From Aquabacterium sp. A3 (GTDB lineage: Bacteria; Pseudomonadota; Gammaproteobacteria; Burkholderiales; Burkholderiaceae_C), in contig NZ_JBBPEV010000001.1 of NCBI RefSeq assembly GCF_038069945.1, forward strand, positions 496,001-560,000: a stretch of 64,000 bases of DNA, written 5' to 3'. Position numbers and translations under genes: made by a program. Numbering within the stretch: the first letter of the stretch is position 1; each line of letters opens with the position of its first letter. Under the pieces are notes generated by a model, which made no database searches, was not told the DNA's origin, and worked only from the letters and a program-made list of their open reading frames with translations. Below are positions 21,189-29,095 of this stretch, piece by piece.

Positions 21189-21941
21189 ATGAGCGATCCG
21201 AGTCCCCACAACACATCGATCCAGGTGATCGGCAGAATGTTCTCGCTGTTGGACGCCCTCGCCCATGAAGGCGGCTCCATGTCACTGAAATCGATCAGCG
21301 AGCGCACCGGACTGCACCCGTCGACCGCACATCGAATCCTCAACGACCTCGCCTGCGGGGGCATGGTGGAGCGATCGGGGCCCGGGGCCTACCGCCTGGG
21401 CCTGAAGATGATGGCCTTTGGCAACCTGGTCAGGGCCCGGCTGGATGTGCGCGATCTGGCCGCACGATCCATGCAGGAACTGCACCGCCAAACCGGACAA
21501 ACCGTGTCGCTGTATGTCCGGCAGGATGACGATGCCGTGTGCGCTCAACGCACGACCGTGGAACGTCAAGGCATTGGTGTGGCGCGGGTCAATGGCGTGC
21601 GGCTGCCGTTGTGCAGCCACGTGATAGGCAGAGTGCTTCTGCTGGACGACGGCACCCTCACCGTGCACGCACTCACCCAATCACAAGGCACCCGCCTGGA
21701 AACCGTGCAGTCAGACCTCGCGACGCTGCGCCAACACGGTGTTTTGATGGACCTGGAACACGCGGACGACGCACAGCCGCACCATGCGGTGGCCCCGGTG
21801 CTGAACGATCAGGGGCAGGTGTGCGCCAGCCTGTGCCTGCACCTGAGCAATCGACTGTGCCCAGCGGACTGGATTGAGCACCTCAAGGCTGCTGCCCGTC
21901 AGGTGTCGGCCGCTCTGGGCCACGCCGGTTCATCCGCCTGA
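21189..21941 (+). CDS. IclR-family transcriptional regulator
   Basis: 250 aa. The N-terminal winged helix-turn-helix (about 10-70) includes LKSISERTGLHPSTAHRILNDLACGGMVER. The C-terminal IclR effector domain (75-245) has the usual small-molecule pocket layout, with LPLCSHVIGRVLLLDD in place of the common G-K-x-L/A segment. The start is supported by AGAGGAAAA upstream. No adjacent catabolic gene is present to suggest an effector; neighbours are a TIGR03790 gene (divergent) and a peptidase gene (convergent). Confidence 0.9.
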   Translation: MSDPSPHNTSIQVIGRMFSLLDALAHEGGSMSLKSISERTGLHPSTAHRILNDLACGGMVERSGPGAYRLGLKMMAFGNLVRARLDVRDLAARSMQELHRQTGQTVSLYVRQDDDAVCAQRTTVERQGIGVARVNGVRLPLCSHVIGRVLLLDDGTLTVHALTQSQGTRLETVQSDLATLRQHGVLMDLEHADDAQPHHAVAPVLNDQGQVCASLCLHLSNRLCPADWIEHLKAAARQVSAALGHAGSSA

Positions 21942-21974
21942 GCCGCCCACACCAGGTGGCTCAGCCAGCACGGC

Positions 21975-23315
21975 TCAGGACGTGAGCTTGGCCCGGGGAA
22001 GGTACACGCCCAGCGAGCCTTCTTCGGCGGCCATCTCGATCCACCGGCGAATGCGCTCGGCGTCTGACAAGCGGGCACGCTTGCCTGCCGAGTCAAGAAA
22101 CACCATGATGAACTTGCGGCCCGCCATGCGCGCCTGCATCACCAGGCAGCGCCCGGCTTCAACGATGTAGCCGGTCTTCTGCAAACCGATGTCCCAATCG
22201 GAGCTGCGCACCAGGCTGTTCGTGTTGCGGTACTGCAGTTGCCGATGGCCGATCGACACCGCGTGTTCGGGCGATGTGGACAGCTCTCGAATGAGCTGGT
22301 TCTGATACGCAAAGCGCGCCAGGGTGGCCAGATCACGAGCACTGGACTGATTGAGGTTGCTCAAGCCGGTCGGATCGGCAAAACGCGAATCGTGCATGCC
22401 GATGAGACGCGCTTTGGCATTCATGGCGCTGACGAAGGCCGACAAGCCACCTGGGTAGGTTCGCCCCAGGGCGTGGGCGGCCCGGTTTTCAGATGACATC
22501 AAGGCCAGGTGCAGCAATTCACCCCGCGTGAGGGTGGCCCCCACCGGCAGTCGAGAGCTGCTGTGCTTGATCGTGTCCACGTCGTCCGATGTGACGGTGA
22601 GCATCTCGTCGAGCGACAGCTGGGCTTCGGTCACCACCAGGGCCGTCATCAGCTTGGTCAGCGAGGCAATGGGCAGCACGGCATCGGAGTTTTTGGCAAA
22701 CACCACTTCGTTGGTGTCCTGGTCAACCACCAGGGCCACGCTGGACTGCAACTCCAGCGGATCGCGCGTTTCATGCAGGCCGTAGAGGCGACCAAACGAC
22801 GCACGCTGCAGTTGGCTGTCTTGCGCCATGCTGCTGGCCGGTGAGCGCGGCACGATGTCGGCCGACACCGTCATCGGCGCAAAGGCTGGCAAGGCAGCGG
22901 CCACTGGGGTCACCAGCGCGGCGCGTTCAACCTGGGCAGGACGTGTTTTGCTGGCCACCAGGATGTTGCGTTGAGACACGCGCGCCTGGCGGGTATTGGC
23001 TTTGGAACTTGATTTTTTGCTGGCCACACGCCGATCGGCGCGCTGGGCGTTGCGCTTGGCCAGGCGGTCGTCCTTTTTGGCTTTGCTGGCCTTGTTGACC
23101 TTGCTGGCCAGGCGCTTGTCGTCGCGCTTGGCCTTGGATGACTTGGCCTCGGAGGCACGCACCTTGGCCTTGGTGTCAGACTTCTTGACCTTGGCCGACT
23201 GGGTAGACGGTCGCTCTGCCGCAGCGTGCCCCATCACGGGCCACCACAAACCCAAGGTGACCGCACACAACAGCAGTTGTGTGAGCCTTTTGAACGTCAG
23301 CAACGGATTACGCAC
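21975..23315 (-). CDS. pbpG: PBP7-type D-alanyl-D-alanine endopeptidase with Lys/Ala-rich N-terminal extension
   Basis: 446 aa, far longer than E. coli PBP7 (about 310 aa). A signal peptide (LTQLLLCAVTLGLWWPVMGHAAA) is followed by about 100 residues made mostly of Lys, Ala, Ser and Arg with AKV/SKA/KK repeats, like a histone-H1 tail. The S11 peptidase domain then carries the three active-site boxes SLTK (about residue 217), SEN and KTG. It cleaves DD-crosslinks in peptidoglycan. The start is GTG 23315 with AAGGGG 7 nt upstream. The basic tail may bind anionic wall polymers; that is inference. Confidence 0.9.
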   Translation of the reverse strand: MRNPLLTFKRLTQLLLCAVTLGLWWPVMGHAAAERPSTQSAKVKKSDTKAKVRASEAKSSKAKRDDKRLASKVNKASKAKKDDRLAKRNAQRADRRVASKKSSSKANTRQARVSQRNILVASKTRPAQVERAALVTPVAAALPAFAPMTVSADIVPRSPASSMAQDSQLQRASFGRLYGLHETRDPLELQSSVALVVDQDTNEVVFAKNSDAVLPIASLTKLMTALVVTEAQLSLDEMLTVTSDDVDTIKHSSSRLPVGATLTRGELLHLALMSSENRAAHALGRTYPGGLSAFVSAMNAKARLIGMHDSRFADPTGLSNLNQSSARDLATLARFAYQNQLIRELSTSPEHAVSIGHRQLQYRNTNSLVRSSDWDIGLQKTGYIVEAGRCLVMQARMAGRKFIMVFLDSAGKRARLSDAERIRRWIEMAAEEGSLGVYLPRAKLTS

Positions 23316-23340
23316 GGCACAGCCCCTTCGTCTTGGCCTC

Positions 23341-23368
23341 AGTGTATATAAAAAACGCGCAAGATCAA
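23341..23368 (-). promoter_or_regulatory. Putative sigma-70 promoter of pbpG
   Basis: -35 TTGATC and -10 TACACT with a 16-bp spacer, overlapping an AT-rich run (TTTTTTATATA) on the minus strand about 25 bp upstream of the GTG start. Confidence 0.5.
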
Positions 23369-23379
23369 GTACTTACGCG

Positions 23380-23412
23380 CCTTTTATAAAGTGGTCTGTC
23401 ACACCAGACCAC
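23380..23412 (-). terminator. Terminator of leuA
   Basis: 8-bp stem GTGGTCTG/CAGACCAC with a 6-nt loop, 11 bp after the leuA stop, followed on the minus strand by TTTATAAAAGG. Confidence 0.75.
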
Positions 23413-23423
23413 CTGCCCCAGGG

Positions 23424-24965
23424 TCAACCCTGTGCCGCCACCTTCTCAGCCTTGCTGTGCAGCTTGTTCAAGGCTGCCAGATAGGCCTTCGCGGAGGCCA
23501 CCACGATGTCCGGATCAGCGCCAACCCCATTGACCACGCGGCCGCCATGTTGCAGCCGAACGGTCACTTCACCTTGGGATTCTGTGCTTCCCGAGGTGAT
23601 GGCATTGACGGAGTACAGGACGATTTCCGCGCCACTTTTCACGACAGACTCGATGGCCTTGAGACTGGCGTCCACCGGCCCATTGCCTTGGCTGCTGGCT
23701 TTGTGCTCGGCGCTGCCCGCCGCAAAGACGACGCTGGCCTGTGGGCGCTCGCCAGTTTCGGAGTGCTGCGACAGCGACAAGAGTCGGTAATGCTCTTGCT
23801 CGCTGGTCACACTCTCGTCGCCGACCAGGGCAATGATGTCTTCGTCAAAAATTTCGCTCTTGCGGTCTGCCAGCTCCTTGAACTTGGCGAACGCGGCGTT
23901 CATTTCGGTCTCGGAGTCCAGGTCGATGCCGAGCTCTTCCAGGCGCTGCTTGAAGGCGTTGCGGCCCGAGAGTTTGCCCAGCACGATCTTGTTGGCGGCC
24001 CAACCCACGTCTTCGGCACGCATGATCTCGTAGGTGTCGCGCGCCTTGAGCACGCCATCCTGGTGGATGCCGGAGGCATGGGCAAAGGCGTTGGCACCCA
24101 CCACCGCCTTGTTGGGCTGCACCACAAACCCCGTGGTCTGGGACACCAGGCGAGAAGCCGGCACGATCTGCTGGGTGTCGATGCCCACCTCCAGGCCGAA
24201 GTAGTCGCGGCGGGTGCGCACCGCCATGACGATTTCTTCCATGGCGCAGTTACCCGCACGTTCGCCCAGACCGTTGATGGTGCATTCCACCTGGCGAGCG
24301 CCGCCGATCTTCACCCCGGCCAGCGAGTTGGCCACGGCCATGCCCAGGTCGTTGTGGCAGTGCACGGACCAGATGGCCTTGTCCGAGTTGGGCACCTTCT
24401 CGCGCAAGGTCTTGATGAAGTTGCCATACAGTTCCGGCACCCCATAGCCCACCGTGTCCGGGATGTTGATGGTGGTGGCACCCTCGGCAATCACGGCCTC
24501 GCACACACGGGCCAGAAAATCGATCTCGGAGCGATAACCATCTTCGGCCGAGAACTCGACATCGCTGGTGAGGTTGCGGGCAAAACGCACCGAGCGCTTG
24601 GCCTGCTCCAGCACTTCTTCGGGCGACATGCGCAGCTTTTTCTCCATGTGGAGGGGGCTGGTCGCGATGAAGGTGTGGATGCGCCAGGCATTGGCACCCT
24701 TGAGGGCCTCGGCGGCACGCGAGATGTCGCGGTCATTGGCGCGGGCCAGCGAGCACACGGTGGAATCCTTGATGACATCGGCGATGGCCTTGATGGCTTC
24801 GAAGTCGCCATTGGACGATGCAGCAAAGCCCGCCTCCATCACGTCCACCCTCATGCGCTCGAGCTGGCGGGCGATGCGCAGCTTCTCCTCACGGGTCATC
24901 GAGGCGCCGGGCGATTGTTCGCCATCGCGCAAGGTGGTGTCGAAAATGATGAGCTTGTCGGTCAT
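23424..24965 (-). CDS. leuA: 2-isopropylmalate synthase
   Basis: 513 aa, full-length LeuA type 1. The N-terminal TIM barrel starts [21 protein letters not shown] (metal and substrate binding) and includes the [16 protein letters not shown] signature (shown as VHCHNDLG). The C-terminal LeuA allosteric domain (about 390-510) for leucine feedback is present. It condenses acetyl-CoA with 2-ketoisovalerate, the first step of leucine synthesis. A leucine-rich leader peptide and terminator lie 100-225 bp upstream, indicating attenuation by leucyl-tRNA supply. It lies downstream of pssA, as in other Burkholderiales. Confidence 0.98.
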   Translation of the reverse strand: MTDKLIIFDTTLRDGEQSPGASMTREEKLRIARQLERMRVDVMEAGFAASSNGDFEAIKAIADVIKDSTVCSLARANDRDISRAAEALKGANAWRIHTFIATSPLHMEKKLRMSPEEVLEQAKRSVRFARNLTSDVEFSAEDGYRSEIDFLARVCEAVIAEGATTINIPDTVGYGVPELYGNFIKTLREKVPNSDKAIWSVHCHNDLGMAVANSLAGVKIGGARQVECTINGLGERAGNCAMEEIVMAVRTRRDYFGLEVGIDTQQIVPASRLVSQTTGFVVQPNKAVVGANAFAHASGIHQDGVLKARDTYEIMRAEDVGWAANKIVLGKLSGRNAFKQRLEELGIDLDSETEMNAAFAKFKELADRKSEIFDEDIIALVGDESVTSEQEHYRLLSLSQHSETGERPQASVVFAAGSAEHKASSQGNGPVDASLKAIESVVKSGAEIVLYSVNAITSGSTESQGEVTVRLQHGGRVVNGVGADPDIVVASAKAYLAALNKLHSKAEKVAAQG

Positions 24966-25059
24966 GGTGGTCTCCGTGAGAGAAAGTGGCCGCCGCCTGC
25001 CGCATTGCGATTCGGATGGCTGGGAGACTTTCTGTCGTGTGCAACACGTTCAGGCAATC

Positions 25060-25099
25060 GCCAAACAAAACGGCCCGCAAGAAGCGCTTGGCGGGCCGT
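25060..25099 (-). promoter_or_regulatory. leuA attenuator terminator
   Basis: 9-bp GC-rich stem ACGGCCCGC/GCGGGCCGT with a 12-nt loop, followed on the minus strand by TTTTGTTTG, located 34 nt after the leader peptide stop and about 100 nt before leuA. This is a Rho-independent terminator inside the leuA leader. Confidence 0.88.
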
Positions 25100-25144
25100 G
25101 ATGCAAAGGGACTGAAGTACAGACGTCAGCGATCAACGCGCCCG
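25092..25144 (-). promoter_or_regulatory. leuA antiterminator pairing
   Basis: On the minus strand CGGGCGCGT (25144-25136, the Arg-Ala-Arg codons of the leader peptide) can pair with ACGGCCCG (25099-25092) as 8 bp with one bulged G. The second arm is the 5' arm of the terminator, so the two folds exclude each other. A ribosome stalled at the Leu codons would leave the first arm free; one at the stop codon would cover it. Confidence 0.65.
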
Positions 25145-25189
25145 GGGCACTCCCAGTAGTAGCAGCAGCGATGCGTTGAACGTGTTCAT
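25133..25189 (-). CDS. leuL: leuA leader peptide (leucine-rich, 18 aa)
   Basis: ATG to TGA, encoding MNTFNASLLLLLGVPRAR, with five consecutive leucine codons (CTG CTG CTA CTA CTG), including the rarer CTA. It has the role of LeuL: ribosome stalling at these codons when Leu-tRNA is scarce should permit leuA transcription. There is no Shine-Dalgarno; a TATATT -10-like box ends 7 nt before the ATG, so the message may begin at the start codon. Confidence 0.85.
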   Translation of the reverse strand: MNTFNASLLLLLGVPRAR

Positions 25190-25196
25190 GGCAATC

Positions 25197-25202
25197 AATA
25201 TA
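25197..25202 (-). promoter_or_regulatory. Putative -10 box of leuA leader
   Basis: TATATT on the minus strand, 7 nt before the leader ATG. No good -35 is seen at 16-18 bp (best CTGCCG). If used, it would start transcription at or within one base of the AUG. Confidence 0.4.
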
Positions 25203-25249
25203 GCATGGGCGCTCAGGGCGCGGCAGGCGGGCTTGTGCGGATTTTTCTA

Positions 25250-26092
25250 TCAGCGGTGTAGCCCGGCTTCATCGGGCTCGTCGGTTGAGGTGGAAATCAC
25301 GGACACCGGCTTGCCTTTGAGCCGCTTCCAGACATAGACGCCATACCCCGAGGTGCCGTAAATCACGAAAATTGCAAACAGCACGATCGGCGGGTGGATG
25401 GTGATGACCGCCAGGCCCAGGGCGATGGCCACCACCACGATGAAGGGCACGGTGCGACGGAAGTTGACATCCTTGAAGCTGTAAAACGGGATGTTCGTGA
25501 CCATGGTCAGACCGGCGTACAAGGTGACGGCGAACGCCAGCCACACCATCCATGGCAAGGTCAGCGCACTTTCGCCCAGGTCGGTGACCACCCAGATCAT
25601 GCCCATCACGAGCCCGGCCGCAGCCGGACTGGGCAGCCCCTGAAAGAAGCGCTTGTCCACCACCGCGATGTTGGTGTTGAAGCGGGCCAGGCGCAGCGCA
25701 GCACAAGAGCAGTACACGAACGCAGCGATCCAGCCCCACTTGCCCAGGTCTTTCAGCGCCCACTCATAAATGATGAGCGCAGGCGCCGCCCCGAAGGACA
25801 CCATGTCCGACAGGCTGTCCATCTGTTCGCCAAAGGCGCTCTGGGTGTTGGTCATGCGGGCCACGCGGCCATCCAGGCTGTCCAGCACCATGGCACAGAA
25901 CACACCAATGGAGGCCAGCTCAAACCGGCCATTCATGGCCATGACGATGGCGTAGAACCCGCCGAACAGGGCCGCCACCGTGAACAGATTGGGCAGGATG
26001 TAGATGCCTTTGCGACGTGGGCGCGGCATGTCATCACCCTCGTGTTCGGCAGAGGCGTCGGGCTCTGGCACCTGGTTGGACTGGGGATTCAT
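25250..26092 (-). CDS. pssA: CDP-diacylglycerol-serine O-phosphatidyltransferase
   Basis: 280 aa membrane protein. The CDP-alcohol phosphotransferase motif is complete: DSLDGRVAR followed by GEQMDSLSD (the D-x2-D-G-x2-A-R-x8-G-x3-D-x3-D pattern). About seven or eight hydrophobic helices follow a polar N-terminus. It makes phosphatidylserine from CDP-diacylglycerol and serine. Its ATG overlaps the stop of the psd-like gene (ATGA), so the two are translationally coupled, as are mscS and psd upstream. Confidence 0.96.
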   Translation of the reverse strand: MNPQSNQVPEPDASAEHEGDDMPRPRRKGIYILPNLFTVAALFGGFYAIVMAMNGRFELASIGVFCAMVLDSLDGRVARMTNTQSAFGEQMDSLSDMVSFGAAPALIIYEWALKDLGKWGWIAAFVYCSCAALRLARFNTNIAVVDKRFFQGLPSPAAAGLVMGMIWVVTDLGESALTLPWMVWLAFAVTLYAGLTMVTNIPFYSFKDVNFRRTVPFIVVVAIALGLAVITIHPPIVLFAIFVIYGTSGYGVYVWKRLKGKPVSVISTSTDEPDEAGLHR

Positions 26093-26736
26093 GCAGACTG
26101 AAGAGAAGCAAGGATGGAGGTGGTGGCGCTGACTCGGTCGCCCGGAGCGACACGGGGCACCGCCGTGACCGGCAGGTAAACCTCGAGACGAGCGCCGAAC
26201 CGCACGTGGCCATAACGTTGGCCCCGCGTGACCGTCTGGCCGGGCTGGATCTGGCACAAGATGCGGCGGGCCAGCCAGCCGGCCACCTGCACCAGCGTCA
26301 CCGTGTGCCCAGCCGAATCGATGACCACGGCGTTGCGCTCGTGCAGCGGCGAGGCCGGATCCAGGCTGGCGTGGAACATGGGGCCCGCATGGTACTGCAC
26401 GGAACGGACCACACCGTCCACGCTGGCGCGGCTGGATGGGCCATCTACCCAACTGGAGGTCAAGCTGATGCGCAGTGCCTCGCGATCGGCATAGGGGTCT
26501 CTGACCCGGTCCACCCTGACGACCCGGCCATCGGTGGGCGCCAGCACGGCGCCGGGCACGGCGGGCACCACCCTGGGCCGCTGGCGCCAGCGCCACAGCA
26601 GCGCCAAACCAGCCGCCAGCACCAGGGGCACGCCCACCACCGGCCACTGCCATGTCACGAGCAAGCAGGTCAAGCCGAGCGCCAGGCCCCACATGGGGTA
26701 CTGCCTGGCCAGGATCAATGCAGAAGGCGTCATCAT
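26089..26736 (-). CDS. Phosphatidylserine decarboxylase-like protein, probably inactive
   Basis: 215 aa, the length of short-form PSDs. Overall similarity is clear: N-terminal membrane helices, APTDGRVV, ERNAVVI, VTLVQVAGWLARRILC, RGQRYGHVRFG and VYLP. Two catalytic sites are lost. The self-cleavage pair Gly-Ser that forms the pyruvoyl group (RFGSR in the family) reads RFGAR. The block normally reading N-V-H-x-N-R, which supplies the catalytic histidine, reads V-D-G-P-S-S-R. The DNA supports both (GGC GCT CGT; GAT GGC CCA). The frame is otherwise intact and coupled at both ends to mscS and pssA. It sits at the usual psd-pssA-leuA position, so a functional decarboxylase must be encoded elsewhere or replaced. 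Confidence 0.88.
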   Translation of the reverse strand: MMTPSALILARQYPMWGLALGLTCLLVTWQWPVVGVPLVLAAGLALLWRWRQRPRVVPAVPGAVLAPTDGRVVRVDRVRDPYADREALRISLTSSWVDGPSSRASVDGVVRSVQYHAGPMFHASLDPASPLHERNAVVIDSAGHTVTLVQVAGWLARRILCQIQPGQTVTRGQRYGHVRFGARLEVYLPVTAVPRVAPGDRVSATTSILASLQSA

Positions 26737-28079
26737 CGTGACGCGGAGGATACCCCAGGTGCAGGCACATGGTGCACCACCCGCTGCGGGAAGGGGATTT
26801 CAACGCCCCATTCATTGAGTTTGCTCAGGATGGCCATGTTGACCGCCGAGCGCACGGACATCTGCCCGTTCTCGGGGTCACCGATCCAAAACGAGAACGT
26901 GAGCTCCAGCCCGTCAGCGGCAAACGCTGTCAGGAACACGTTGGGCGCGGGGTCTGCCAGCACCCGCGGCACCTCGGCCACGGTGGACCGCAAAGCGGGC
27001 AGCAGGCGCTCGACGTCGGAACCGTAAGCCACCTGCACCACGGTATTGAGCAACAACAGCCGATCGGCCAGCGACGCGTTTTCGACGCGCTGGGTGATGA
27101 GCAACTCGTTGGGCACGATCGACTCACGGCCATTCGGGGCACGCAACAGCGTGTAGCGGGTCTTGATGTCGGTGACCTGCCCTTCGAAATTGTCCACGCG
27201 AACCAGGTCACCGATGCGCAAGCTGCGTTCGGCCAGGATGACAAACCCGCTGACGTAATTGGCGGCCAGCTTCTGCAGGCCAAAGCCGATACCCACGCCC
27301 ACCGCACCGCCCACCACCGACAGTGCGGTCAGGTCCACCCCGGCAGCGGACAGGGCCATCATCAGGCCGACACCCAACAATATGGCGCGGATGGCGTTGG
27401 CGGCAATCTTGCGCAATGACAGGTTGTCGCCGGCGCCCTTGAGCAGCCGCGACTCGATGGCCGACGACAGGGAGAGCGACAAGATCAGCACCAGCACGGC
27501 GCTGATGATCCCTTCTACCAGGTTGCGCAGACTGACTTCCGTGGAGCCCATGGTCCAGCGGATCTCGTCCATGCCGGCCAGCACCATGGGCAGCAATCCC
27601 AGGATCCACATGATGGAGGCCAGCCACGCCATCCATGACACGGAGCGCTCCACGATGCGCACATGGCTGGAGTCAGGGAAGATGAACCGCAACACCTTCA
27701 CGGTCAGGCGGATGACCACGAGCGAGACCAGCATGGGCACGGCCACGCGCAACACGGTGGACGGATCTCCCTGCCCCAGCAAGCGCCTGGCCACGTAAGT
27801 GAAGGTCAGGGCCATGACAGGAAACAGCACGCCGTCGACCACATGGTGGCCCAACCAGATGGACGCCACATCACCCGGCTCACGGCCTCGCCACGCGCGA
27901 ATCATCAGCCATGCAGCCGCCAGACACAGCGCCAGCACGCCCAGATCACGAAGGTTGTCGGGATGACCCAACTGCGCCGTCAAGGCCGCCAGATCCTGAA
28001 ATGCGATGGCCGGGGTCAACACGGACGATACGGGCGCAGACGATGCTGTCGCGCCCTGCGAAACAAGAGCCATGGACAT
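26733..28079 (-). CDS. Mechanosensitive ion channel protein (MscS family)
   Basis: 448 aa. Five or six transmembrane helices precede the MscS core. The pore-lining helix and beta domain are recognisable in GVGIGFGLQKLAANYVSGFVILAERSLRIGDLVRVDNFEG, followed by RYTLLRAPNGRESIVPN. It would release osmolytes on hypo-osmotic shock. ATG 28079 (MSMALVSQG) was chosen because the longer frame lacks membrane-protein character. The stop overlaps the psd-like ATG (ATGA). Association with phospholipid genes is suggestive, as MscS channels sense bilayer tension, but this is inference. Confidence 0.92.
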   Translation of the reverse strand: MSMALVSQGATASSAPVSSVLTPAIAFQDLAALTAQLGHPDNLRDLGVLALCLAAAWLMIRAWRGREPGDVASIWLGHHVVDGVLFPVMALTFTYVARRLLGQGDPSTVLRVAVPMLVSLVVIRLTVKVLRFIFPDSSHVRIVERSVSWMAWLASIMWILGLLPMVLAGMDEIRWTMGSTEVSLRNLVEGIISAVLVLILSLSLSSAIESRLLKGAGDNLSLRKIAANAIRAILLGVGLMMALSAAGVDLTALSVVGGAVGVGIGFGLQKLAANYVSGFVILAERSLRIGDLVRVDNFEGQVTDIKTRYTLLRAPNGRESIVPNELLITQRVENASLADRLLLLNTVVQVAYGSDVERLLPALRSTVAEVPRVLADPAPNVFLTAFAADGLELTFSFWIGDPENGQMSVRSAVNMAILSKLNEWGVEIPFPQRVVHHVPAPGVSSASR

Positions 28080-28114
28080 GAACACACCCGAGCACGGGCC
28101 AGCCGGCCCTGCGC

Positions 28115-29050
28115 TCAGCACTCCATCAAGGTTTTGACATGAGCGGCCACCGAGCGCCCCAAGGCGCTGAGGTGATAGCCACCCTCCAGGCAAGAAACGA
28201 TGCGCCCCTGGGCATGCCGTCTGGCCACATCCATGATTTTCTCAGTGATCCAGGCGTAATCGGCCTCGACCAGGCCCAAGCCGCCCATGTCGTCTTCGCG
28301 GTGGGCGTCGAAGCCGGCGGAAATGAAGATCATTTCCGGCTTGAAATCCTCCAACCGGTACAGCCAGTAACTCTCGATCACATCGCGGATCAATCGGCCA
28401 TCGCTGCGCGCAGGCACCGGCACATTCACCATGTTGCCGGCCCGGCTGTCGGCACCGGAATGCGGATAAAAGGGGTGCTGGAACAAGCCCACCATCAACA
28501 CACGATCGTCGCCGGCCATGATGTCTTCGGTGCCATTGCCATGGTGCACATCAAAGTCGACGATGGCGACGCGGTTGAGTCCTCGGCGGTCCAGCGCGTG
28601 GCGTGCAGCCACCGCGACGTTGTTGAAAAAACAAAAGCCCATGGTCTGGTTGTGCAGGGCATGGTGGCCGGGCGGCCTGATCGCGCAAAACGCGTTGTCC
28701 AGTCGCCCGTCCAGCACGGCATCGGTGGCGGCCACCGCCGCTCCAGCTGCCCGCCAGGCTGCCGAGCGAGTACCCGGACAAGCCCAGGTGTCCGGATCCA
28801 ATGCCCGGGTGTCGCCGCTGGCTTCGAGTTGCTGCAGAAAGTCGTCCAGGGTCAGCACGTAATTGAGGTCGTGGGCCAGTGCCAGATCGTCATTGCTGGC
28901 CAAGGGCACCTCACCATGGGTGAGCAAGGCATCCAGCCCATGCGCCCTCAATTGGTCTTCAATCGCGTGAATGCGCTGAGCGCATTCAGGATGCCCGGCA
29001 CCCATGTCATGCGCCAGGCAATCGGGGTGTGAGAAATAGCCGGTGGCCAT
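28115..29050 (-). CDS. Histone-deacetylase-family amidohydrolase
   Basis: 311 aa class II HDAC-like zinc enzyme. The catalytic His pair is in AIRPPGHHA. The zinc ligands are Asp and His in VDFDVHHGNG and Asp in SAGFDAHRED. The C-terminal LEGGYHLSALG carries the gating Tyr. Bacterial members deacetylate acetylpolyamines, acetoin-pathway enzymes or acetyl-lysine. It starts the leftward run HDAC-mscS-psd-pssA, with 35 bp before mscS, so it may be cotranscribed with the lipid genes. The substrate is unknown. Confidence 0.93.
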   Translation of the reverse strand: MATGYFSHPDCLAHDMGAGHPECAQRIHAIEDQLRAHGLDALLTHGEVPLASNDDLALAHDLNYVLTLDDFLQQLEASGDTRALDPDTWACPGTRSAAWRAAGAAVAATDAVLDGRLDNAFCAIRPPGHHALHNQTMGFCFFNNVAVAARHALDRRGLNRVAIVDFDVHHGNGTEDIMAGDDRVLMVGLFQHPFYPHSGADSRAGNMVNVPVPARSDGRLIRDVIESYWLYRLEDFKPEMIFISAGFDAHREDDMGGLGLVEADYAWITEKIMDVARRHAQGRIVSCLEGGYHLSALGRSVAAHVKTLMEC

Positions 29051-29095
29051 GGTGTGTCTCGCTCTGCACGCCTAGCGCGTTTACGTTATGGTTCC

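Noticed and set aside
26089..26736. Calling the psd-like gene a normal decarboxylase from overall similarity
   Set aside because: Loss of the pyruvoyl-forming Ser and catalytic His makes the standard activity very unlikely.
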